Source: Branchiostoma belcheri
Lineage: Eukaryota; Chordata; Leptocardii; Amphioxiformes; Branchiostomatidae
Length of the DNA stretch: 64,000 nt
Assembly: GCF_001625305.1 (NCBI RefSeq)
Contig: NW_017804342.1
Span: 643,344 to 707,343 of the forward strand
Direction: 5' to 3'
In this document: piece after piece, positions 51,001-60,306 of the stretch
Position numbering within the stretch: the first letter of the stretch is position 1
Layout: every line of letters starts with the position of its first letter
Program-made: the position numbers and the translations under genes
Notes under the pieces: generated by a model
The model's input: only the letters and a program-made list of their open reading frames with translations
What the model was told of the DNA's origin: nothing
Database searches by the model: none

Positions 51001-54000
51001 GGATACTTTTATTTTCAATGTCAATGTTAGAAAACCAATTGTACAGCCTTTTATCACTCAGATGTCAAATCACGGAGCTGAAAAAGTTAAGGTTGATCAG
51101 CTTGAAAAATTATGTCCCTTGCAGGTTTTTCTAGGGTCGGTCGGGAAACAGGAAACACAACATTTTTTTCCTAGGCCTTATGCTAGGCCCTAAGTACTAG
51201 TAAGCAACGCTTTTAACTTGAGTTAAGAGGCAATCTCTTACGTGTACATGGCAAAATTGTATCTCAAGTTTGCAATAACATAAAGAGACAAAGTGATGGA
51301 ACAAAGTGAAGTTATAAAACAACAACAAAACATGACGAGGAAAACAGCATCAGAATATCCGCATCACTAGGTGATGTAGGAATGTTCCAATTTCCATGGG
51401 GATTATCAAAACCAGTCCTATAGAACAGGTGTGAACTACATTCCAGATTACTCTTTACAAATTTGTCACCAAATATTGTAGGAAAAATACTCTAGATAGT
51501 TTCTTTCAGTAAATGCCAATGTCACTGCCTTGAATTTTCATGAAGGATTTTAAATTGATACCACTCTGAGGTAGTAACCAACTTTTTTTAACCATTACTA
51601 TATGCTAACACCTTATCATTCTTGAAACCACCAGAGCAACCACATTGTTATCAGCTCCTTCTTGTTGGGAACCCAGGAGATTGGAAGCAATTACCGGAAC
51701 TGGCGGAACACATTGTAATTCATGGTGACCTTTAAATTTGCTAGGCTAACGACCTCACTTTTTTATATTACATTTGTTGTTGTGCATAGGCCTCAATCGT
51801 AAAAAATGATTTTAATTTAAAACTGCTGATTTACTCAGATCAAGGACATTGATGGAAGCTCCTTGGTTAAACATACATTAAACATACCCAGTATAATTTC
51901 TAATAATATTCTGATAGATTTTTTAGGGCTAAAGAAGTCAAACTTTTGCACGCAATGCATTGATTCTTGTGCAAATGCCTCAATTCCAAAAGTGATACCA
52001 GGAAATGAAACAGTAGACTGCTTTTAAAACTGTTGATTTAGACTAACAGTAACAGCAAAAGTTAAACATACATGTACATGTATCTTTCTAGCTGATAGCT
52101 GATGGAATGTTTCGTTTGCTTTCATACTTTTGCACGCAATGTTTGCATCAGTGAGCATTATTATGTCACAGTGGAAGGCAACAATGTAATACACTGTCAC
52201 AGTGCTTTTGTCAGTGATTGAAAACCCATTTAAGCCACACAAATTTCCTTTGTTGGCTCTTGAATCCTAGAAATATAATGCTGAACTGGAAGACCAAAAC
52301 ATAGTTTTGGGGGTCGGGTGAACATACAAGCACAAGATTCAAGTTTTCCGCTCACTCTAAGCCATTTGTTTTCATGGAAACCTCTTGCTATATTCACTAG
52401 AAATGTTTGAGAACATATTATTAAACCTTTTAAAACTATCACACGAATCAATATAGATTTTGGCCACATTACCTTTAACATGATACAATTCACTTCGCTT
52501 GTAGGGAACTCTGTCTGCTCTGACTGCTACATTGGAAGTAAACATGATAGTCTCTTGTTTCACATGACTGTTGTGTAAGGGTTAGCCATGCGTTATTGGA
52601 GCTTAACAATTTGTGACACAAAAGGGCTTGCCTCTATGCTCATACCACACAGTGCTGCTGCATTGTACAGACACTAAAGTTGTAGCTTTTTCTGGCCAAA
52701 AACTCTTCTTGTGCTCTATAGAGATCACTGTGAGAGAAAAAGCTGGCGGAAAGCCAACAAGAAAGCAAAATGATCAGTGTTGTGACAGGTTTGTCTACAA
52801 ATAGTCAGTCACTATGGAGGTAGTCACGGCTGTCTGCTGAGGATAAAGCTGAGCGATCGTATGTCAACACTTCTGGGTAGGGGAGGTACAACACTACCAA
52901 CAACCCATGTCAGAGTTACCCCACTGAGTCAAGTTCAACCAACATGTAACTACAGCTGGTTAACAGAGAGTTCTTTACCAGGGATCTCCCCAAGCAATGA
53001 AGCAAGATGGCTCCCCTTTCCCCAAAGCCTAGCACCTCTCCCAAAATATTCAAATTTAGTATTTTCTCTTTGTATTTTCTTGAAAATTTGCTGATTTTTT
53101 TGTGTGGGGCGACATCAACCGACTAAGGTGCACCTCTCCCCTAGAAATTTCTGGGGAGACCCCTGTTTACACTGTGACAACCCGTGTTTCACCTGTCCAT
53201 ATTTCAGTGGGCTACTAGTATCTGTCAGTGTCGCCTTGTTTGGGGCAATACAGATCTTTGTCTGCATTGAGCAGCAAATAAAATAAAATTCTGTCAAAAA
53301 GACTCAAATGATGGAAAAACAGATCTGGGTACGTAGAAAACTGTGATTGCTACAGAAAGGTAGACACACTAGAATGCCTTAGAACAACAAACACACAATG
53401 TTCTTTGTGTGTGTCAGTGAAAAACCCTTGAATCCCTAACAAGAATGTAAGTTTAAAAACACCTGTATACACCTGACTGGTCTAACACCTTCTCCCGTGA
53501 GAAAGTTCTTGGGTCGTGTTTACCAATAATATACTAAGCAGATTGTTGTCACAAGACTTGTACTTGTGATGTACAAGGTATATGTTAAACCTACATGTTG
53601 TACCAACAAGAAACAGAGTATGGTAATGGACAATCATTCATATATACAAGTAGCAAGATATTTTTGTCCATCATGAAACAGTGACATAAACTTCAGACAT
53701 TTAAAGCTCCTGACTTTACTACCTTTAAAGTTTTAGTTGTAAATGTACTAGTAAAAACGAAACTCCCAGCTAGCTTGGGAGAACTCATCATGACAATTAT
53801 GAGCAGATTTCCCCATGGCTTACTAGCAATTTGGTTAATTTTAAATTGATTAGATCTGACATATGCAGGAAAAAGCAGTCTAGCAGGTAGAACTGTAAGT
53901 CCCTGGGGAGTCCTTAAACTGCAAATTATAATGGCATCGAAAATAGGCACAGTAATTTTCCCACCTCCTTCTTCTTTTATACCATATAATCAATCTAAAT

Positions 54001-54560
54001 GTACTCAGACTTTCTAAAACTCACTCTAACTTTACCTTTCTAAAATACATCAAACTTTGCCTTGCATGTAACATTAGAATAATTTAGATTGGGTAAAAAT
54101 CTTGTAAGACACCGTATTAACTTATAATTTTGTTCTAGTAAATCTAGGAAAATGTGGCCAAGTCAGCTACTAGTATGTACTGATCACAACGCACAAGCGG
54201 TAAACCTGTATGAAAATGTATGACTTGAAATATAAATGTGGTTACACCAGACATGTCTAATTACTAGTACTCCCAAGAGGCTGCATGCTAACATGCGTTC
54301 TTCATGGTAAAATCAAGGACATTATACACATTCTGTATAATGTCCTTGGTAAAATTGATGTTAGCTTACTGTCTTATTTCAGACGAATACAACAATCTAA
54401 CCATTCCATAAGTTAGAGTATGATCTTCATCTCCTGTTTTGTACAATTTCGAAGTAAAAAGATTATTTGACGAGGTGTAGTTTTGTGTGTTTTACCGGTA
54501 GTTTATATGCTAGTCCCTCTCTACCCCCCCCTCCCCTCTGTACACTCACCTTTCTGACAT
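45086..54560 (-). CDS. Leucine-rich-repeat protein with C-terminal CaaX box, eight exons
   Basis: Exons (minus): 54560-54550, 49022-48854, 47480-47387, 47013-46886, 46461-46319, 46026-45981, 45842-45691, 45197-45086. 855 nt, phase closes throughout, 284 residues. The first exon carries only ATG TCA GAA AG. Residues 4-60 are Ser/Thr/Gly-rich and probably disordered. Residues 61-134 are basic and conserved-looking ([23 protein letters not shown]). Residues about 135-275 hold LRRs ([52 protein letters not shown]) and an LRR cap-like end ([14 protein letters not shown]). It ends CVIC, a CaaX motif expected to be prenylated and to anchor the protein to a membrane. I do not recognise a named vertebrate orthologue. 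Role inferred: a membrane-tethered protein-interaction adaptor. Confidence 0.85.
45527..45667 (-). repeat. tRNA-derived SINE
   Basis: Minus strand: ggcgtcgggtggcgtagtgg, tagagcgtt (box A region), then gacccgggtttgaccccgag with box B ggtttgacccc (reverse of 45604-45614), then cccgacgttgtgcccttggg, aaag. It is the most tRNA-like copy in the window, yet the region between the boxes and the missing acceptor stem rule out a functional tRNA. It sits in intron 7 of the LRR-CaaX gene. Confidence 0.75.
49023..54549 (-). other. LRR-CaaX intron 1 (5.5 kb)
   Basis: It contains a three-unit tandem array (49039-49277, period about 92 bp, unit gttggtaatctttaaattgt, aaaaaagt..ttcattatgtaaactgac, ataatgacaa), the dispersed repeat at 50960-51180, duplicated acttttgcacgcaatg blocks at 51944 and 52124, and a short hairpin at 54312-54345 (caaggacattataca inverted). 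The rest is AT-rich with nothing recognisable. Confidence 0.55.
50960..51180 (+). repeat. Dispersed ~215-bp repeat, copy 2
   Basis: Partner of 9615-9830 (see there). This copy differs by about one base in eight and has a short insertion (cttgcaggtttttctagg). It lies in intron 1 of the LRR-CaaX gene. Confidence 0.7.
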
Positions 54561-55080
54561 CTTCGACTCGCGGTTTCCGCTACCTGTACATCTCAGAAAG
54601 TTGGATTTTTCGCTCCCTAGAGTCACTTTCAAGTCTTTTAGAAGTCTGGGGACTATTTAGCTCACCATCGTGTGACGTTCACCACGTAAGGAGCACAGTT
54701 TAAATCCGTAGACTCAAGAAACTAAAAGTGTTCTTAGTACGGGACGTCCCAAACCAAGTGTCCCAAATCAGAAAGCCTTGAGTCGCGGTAGTTTTTCGTC
54801 TCTAAAACGACGTACAATCCACGCCTGCAGTATTCCTTCTGTGTTGTCAATATCCGAGACACTGTGTGCGATAAGTTCAAACGTTTTGATGTCAACAGCG
54901 CCGAGAAATTCGATCCGACGTGAAGACGGGACGAAAGTTCGCCGTGATGGTCGATATATTTCCGTGCGGAGCTACTCGTTCAAGATGGCGTCCGCATATG
55001 AGGTTCTCCATGCGGCTTTTCCGCACATAAAACTCAATCTTTTCGCACTATCAAGGCCTATAATATCTGTCTCATAACGC
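54561..55080. promoter_or_regulatory. Promoter / 5' UTR region of the LRR-CaaX gene
   Basis: CpG-richer stretch immediately upstream of the ATG-containing first exon. It contains a YY1-type motif caagatggcg at 54981-54990 on the plus strand and no TATA box. The plus-strand open frame here (54778-55077) has no splice sites and no recognisable protein, so I read the region as promoter DNA. Confidence 0.4.
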
Positions 55081-55811
55081 CAAACGGTCTTCAAATAGTT
55101 TAATAGAATGAAGATATTTGTTTGAATGTTTTTTACTTCTATATATTTTCACAAATGGCTATTTGGGTGTACTCAAAACCTCCGTAAAGACCCTCTAATT
55201 GCCCTAAGCCTAGCCACGAAGAAACGTCACATCACCATGGGCATAATAAATAAAGGCGAATGGGCGGGGTCACACACCTGTCACGATAAGAGCCTTAAGC
55301 TTTAAATCGCCGGAACAAGGAAATGGCCTTTGTGGTTCTTAATCACAACCTAGATGACCTACATAAATGCGAAGTTTGTGTTCTTTTTGACCACAAATTT
55401 CAAGGAAAGTCTTTAGTTTTCTCACCAAGAAACCTGCTTGCCCCGAATGCTCACATAGAATAACTTTCGATTCCAGGCATAAGCGTTCTGTTTTTATCTG
55501 TTTTTAATAATATCTTTCTTGCGTATATATATACGCATTAGAAAAACATTACAGGGAAGAAGCTTATTCGGAGGTTTACTTTGGTACAATAGTGAAATGT
55601 GAGGTTTACTTTGGTACAATAGACGAATAGTGAAATGTGAGATTTTAACTGTAAAATTTGATGGACTATTGAACTTGTGATTTGGAATATTAATCCTTTC
55701 CCTGTACGTACCATGAAGGTGATTTTCTACCTCCATGCCTGTACTAAGAGTTACATGTCTTTTATGACCAAGGATCGTAGGAAAGACCTACAGGCTTGGT
55801 CTGCACCTGCC

Positions 55812-55970
55812 TACTCTCCAAGCAGAGGTGAGAGGGAGAGAACGTAGGATATTCCGACATGGCTAGCTAAGGGAGGCACATTTCCCTCTGTGAGAGGGAA
55901 ATGTGCCTCCCTTAGCTAGCCATGTCGGAATATCCTACGTTCTCTCCCTCTCACCTCTGCTTGGAGAGTA
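55812..55970. mobile_element. Perfectly palindromic 159-bp MITE with 8-bp target duplication
   Basis: The two arms (about 75 bp each) are exact inverted repeats from the outer end tactctccaagcagaggtga to the inner gcacatttccctct, separated by only a few loop bases. The flanks 55804-55811 and 55971-55978 are both cacctgcc, an 8-bp target site duplication as made by hAT-type transposases. The terminus is that of the CTCCAAGCAGA family. Absence of mismatches implies very recent insertion or ongoing arm correction. Confidence 0.92.
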
Positions 55971-56383
55971 CACCTGCCTTGAGCAAACAATGAGTCAAGA
56001 CTTCCTGCACACTCACAACACACTTCAATTACTCTTTCCGGAAACACTAGTTAGAAATGACGCACAACTTGCTTATTATTGTTGCAAATCCCTCCAAGAG
56101 GCTTGTTATTTTCTTCAGTCATTGAATAAATTTGTGTTTCTTTTTCTTCACAAGCTGGTTGGTTCAAACAAGGAGGTTCAAAAACGAACTCCATGCAGTG
56201 GCTCAGACGTTGCAACTGCGCCACCTAGCAATTCATGTCATTACTGCATTATGTTGCTTCAGTATGTTGTGCTTTCAGTATACTGTGCTTATAGAATCCC
56301 CTTTCTTTTTGTTAACCCTGACCCAGCACAACCCTTCTAAGTAAAAATGAGACTAGAAAATAGATTATGACATTTCTATGATT

Positions 56384-56389
56384 TTTATT
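56384..56389 (-). terminator. Polyadenylation signal of TYW2
   Basis: AATAAA on the minus strand, 25 bases downstream of the TYW2 stop codon; a very short 3' UTR is implied. Confidence 0.55.
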
Positions 56390-56413
56390 GATAAGATAAT
56401 AAAATTGCACATC

Positions 56414-59400
56414 TCAGTTTGTCTGTAAAGGTCTACATTCTAAATCCACTACAAGATGGTCAACATGTGGTGCATATGACTTCACATGTTCAATACGTAA
56501 AACCTTTGTCTGCCATGTACCTCCTTGTATCTCCATCAACATGCTTTGCACATTGTCAGCAACACTTTCAGCCCAACAATTCCATTCCTCCTTTACAGAT
56601 GTAGCTCTTGTTTTCACAGAATTCGAATCTGTCTTTTGTGTTTGTCTATCTTGACTGGCAGGAAAACATGACGCATCTGTCTTTTCTGTATTGCCTTCCT
56701 GAGTATTTTGTTCGTTGGTTTGAAGATCTTCATAACTATCTGAAGATGAAGTACCTGCTTGCTTTTCTTTCCTGCAACATACTTCATGGCAACCATGTTT
56801 GCATTTGTCGCTGCATCTTTGGCTTTCATTCACTCCTTTCTGTAGATGTTGATTTCCAGAAAATTTATCTAAAAGATTTTCAATTTTGCTACAACTACAC
56901 AGGTTACTAGTATGTTGGCAAGAAGCACCTTTACTTTTGTGTGAATCTTTCTCAAAATCGGTGCATACATGCTGGTCTGAATCTTGTTTCAAGTTACATG
57001 TATTTGAAGTAGTGGGCTTCGTAGTGGCCATTGTTTCCTGAGTGCCAGTTTTATGGCTGCCTGAGCCCTTTTTGGGGAAAGTCGTGACGTTTTCGTGAAT
57101 ATGCAGGATGCCTCCTGTGTCCGGTCTCAGGGCAGCGCAAGCCACGGGCCAGCCGTCCCGGGAGGAGGGTATCAGTCCAAGGTTTACACGGTCTGCCACG
57201 CCTCGCGGACACACCTCTCTGTTGTCCCCATGGTGAACTATGCATCTGTACAACAAACAGATGAAGCATAGATTAACACATAGCAGTGTGCAATTGTACC
57301 AAATACAAATGACTTTTGCCAGCATATTCAGAGGTTAAAGCAAACAGCTAGTAGTTTTCTTTGTAGACTCTAAAAATATTATAGTATGATAGTTTTTCAC
57401 TTGTGCAGGGCTATTTATGTTTCAAATGAGCTCCCATCTCCTGAACCATGCAAATTCTTATCTGTGTGGTTCTACCCATGGGCAGATGCATACACCTGTT
57501 TGTTAGAATTTCAAATATCCCTTTCCCCCACCTGTCCTGGACCTTGTTGAGCTGCAGGTTCCTCCTCAGTGCCTCCACAGCTGCAGGGTTCCACTCGCAG
57601 GCGTGCACCTCTGCTGCCTTCCCATGAACCAGGAAGGGCAGGGTGAAGTACCCAATACCTGCAGGATAAACATTCAAGTGTGGTTACAGTTTTCTGCAAG
57701 GTACATGTATGGTCATCTACAGGAACTGAACAAGAAAATGGCACATCAGGGGCATTGACTGGAAGTTAGGTCAAAGGTTCTAGAAAAGGTTGTTTCATTT
57801 TCTGTCTTTAATTTCTTGCAATACGCATGTCTGTTGCCTTATGGGCAGCAACGAGAAAGTAGTCCGTCCATTCAATAACAATAACAATGAAAGTCAGTGG
57901 GCCAGTGCATAGACAGGGTCAGCAATAAATAAACAATTGATTGAACATATCAAGAGATTCACAAAACCCGAAATTATTTTACAGAGCTGTGCAGTGTCTA
58001 CTGTCTGTGATATACAACCATTATACAAACCTGCGTATAGGTCCACGACTGTTTCCCCCTCACAGTCCATCCTGGCTACACGCAGCTTCTCTGTGATGTT
58101 ACCAGGAGAGAACATGCACCTCGTCACATCATAGGTGTACCTGAAAATAAACAATGCAAAGAAATCTTCCACGAAAGTAACAACTTTATTCATGTACTCA
58201 GGTTATACATCTATTCATACTGTTCTACATTTTGAGCCCAATACTAGTTTTGATTCATTAGTTTCTGGATTTTTTTGAGAACCAAGGAAAATTAATTGTT
58301 GTGGACTAGAGGTGGTATTCCTGGACCTTACAGTTATACTCATCAGAGTTGGTAACAGTCAGCTGAGTCTGAAAACTCTTCCACCTGCCATGACTGCAGA
58401 TTTCATGAATTGCATATGTTTAGAAGAGATAAACACTGTGCAATTTTACCATTGTTGTTAGAAAGAGGGCAGGACACAATAATTATCCTCTTAACACTGT
58501 TTTACCATAAGAATATCTTAGGTTCCTCCCACATGGGGCAGGGCGGGGCAGTCTAATGATGATCCACTCTCAAGTGGATTAATTAGTTTGATACATTTGC
58601 AGAACTGGTCTTCCTGCGTAGGAGATTTCAACCTCCTTTTAACTCCATGGTTAAACATATAGTATAACCACAAGTACTGGCTTTTTGCTTGTGTCATATT
58701 AATTATAATTTGAATCCTCTGGCAGCCATGTTGATCTGTACAGTAGAGCAGATGTGCAAATTGTACTCAAACATGGCGCAAATGACATCATGTATCAAAA
58801 GCCTGTATAAAAATTAAACATACATGTGAAACATTAGGAGCGAGTAGAAACAGGAAAACTCCCGGGACGCCGGGAATCAAACCCACGCTGAACCCAGGCA
58901 GCCAGCTTGTGACACCAGTGCACTAACCACAACTCCAAAAGGTCCGGACCCTTTGGAATGGTTCAGTTAGACTTAGAGGTGCTGCAGTGCTTGAACCCAA
59001 CTGTTACACATGTATATACTGTACTTCTTATCTACCTACCTGATCCCATTGTCTGTGTGCTCCACCCATCCATGGTTACCTAGCAACAGCTCCATCCTGG
59101 GTGACCTGTAGGGGTCGTCCTGTATGTTCCCTCTCCTGGCCAGTCTGGTGCCCCCCAGGGACTCAGCTACCAGCTGCCAGAAACATCCACACATCTGACA
59201 CAACTGTCCTTCACTCTCACAGCCCTGCTGGTGAACCTTAGCATGGATCATGTCTCTCCATCTGGGAGATCTGAAAAGGAACATTTCTAACTTGCAAATC
59301 CATACCTTTAGACCTGAGAACCAGTAAATAACTGTATATTATATTCATGAATATAATAGGGAGTCCCTTAGTAATATAGTCTTTGGCTAGTTGGGACACC

Positions 59401-59977
59401 CTGGCTTCTTTGTAAGCTGAAATAAATTTTAAAAAAATGTGGACAAATATACTTATTGCAATCTTAAAATGGCTGTAATCATTATCATTATGAAACATAA
59501 CTGCACTAATCTGCACACAAATGAAAGTTCTGAAGCAGTTTCTTTTCATAAAGTCATAAATAAACATGCAGAAATCAACATCAATGCTGAGGCACACCTA
59601 AAACAAAAATCTGGCAAAAGGATGAGGTCCCCGTGTTTCTCCCATTTCGTTGGAATGTCCCTTCCCAGCTCGTCATCGAACTCTTCTGCGTCCAAAAACT
59701 TAGAGATGGCTGTCCGCAGTCGTTGTTGAGGGGAAATGTGTTGTTTTCTTCTAGATGGTGGGAGGGGGGCATCATCCAAAACTCGGTGTTCCAAACCTCC
59801 TAAAACATCATTTATTTCTGTGCATGAGCAAGTCTTCAGGGGAATTACGGCTTCTCCATCTGTTAGGACTTGAATCCTCCTTGATCTGTCGAATAAGCCC
59901 GACGTTTCGAATTTCTTTCGAACGTTTTGGGCGTCCTCTTTTTTCACAGCCACACAAAAATCCATGGGCGCGGCCAT
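56414..59977 (-). CDS. TYW2: TYW2 / TRMT12, tRNA wybutosine-synthesising protein 2, five exons
   Basis: Exons (minus): 59977-59598, 59270-59040, 58140-58031, 57658-57532, 57245-56414. 1680 nt, phase closes, 559 residues. TYW2 transfers the 3-amino-3-carboxypropyl group of S-adenosylmethionine to the tRNA-Phe wyosine intermediate (yW-86 step) in the cytosol. Seen: LLLGNHGWVEHTDNGI, RCMFSPGNITEKLRVA, the nucleotide-binding loop DLYAGIGYFTLPF (237-249), VHACEWNP with acidic E262, GDNR (289-292), RVNLGLIPSS, GGILHIHENV, and the C-terminal WAES..., VKSYAPHVDH. All are the expected TYW2 blocks in order. Between HIHENV and WAES lies about 155 residues rich in Cys, Ser, Lys and Gln, longer than in vertebrate TYW2. 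The start is the ATG inside CAAGATGGCC, a YY1-type site typical of such promoters. Confidence 0.93.
58855..58990 (-). repeat. tRNA-derived SINE fragment
   Basis: Minus strand: ggagttgtggttagtgcact, ggtg (box A region), ctgggttcagcgtgggtttg, attcccggcgtccc with box B ggtttgattcc (reverse of 58874-58884). The downstream gttgtgcccttggg block of the other copies is not evident, so it is either a different SINE family or truncated. It lies in TYW2 intron 2. Confidence 0.6.
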
Positions 59978-60306
59978 CTTGAAAAATCCTCCAGAGTAAC
60001 ATAGCTCGTTATTGGCAAACTATCCATTATGAATGAAAGAAATCACCCATAAATGTTTAATTTACGTCATATATATAAAAAACGTAGAGTCATAAGATTT
60101 AATAATTATGATTGAAATGGTTTGTTGCTTATAGTGCTTACGGTTTGAGAAAAACGAATTTTTGAGAAACGAATTTTGATGCTCTGTACAACGTGCTACT
60201 GTTACGTAGGCGCGATTACCCGGCGATTTAACAGAGGTGAAACCGCACGTGCGAGTTGCATCACTAAAGATTTCTCTCCTCAGAAAGGTTACAACAAATC
60301 GCCGCA
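59978..60306. promoter_or_regulatory. Bidirectional promoter of TYW2 (-) and ATAD3 (+)
   Basis: The two start codons are 329 bp apart, head to head. The interval contains a YY1-type motif over the TYW2 start (ggccatcttg, 59972-59981), an E-box CACGTG at 60246-60251 near ATAD3, and a near-duplicate pair gagaaaaacgaattttt / gagaaacgaattttg (60145-60178). No TATA box is evident. Divergent housekeeping genes sharing a short promoter are common; co-regulation here is inference. Confidence 0.6.

Larger units (their letters stand above)
55081..56413. other. Intergenic region between the LRR-CaaX gene and TYW2
   Basis: It contains a direct duplication of gtgaggtttactttggtaca, atag (55570 and 55596), the perfect palindromic MITE at 55812-55970, and an AATAAA signal for TYW2 on the minus strand (TTTATT at 56384-56389). 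A 145-codon plus-strand open frame (55903-56340) begins inside the MITE and has no recognisable features. Confidence 0.5.

Noticed and set aside
55903..56340. 145-codon plus-strand open frame
   Set aside because: Starts inside the palindromic MITE, has no recognisable domain, splice sites or codon bias.
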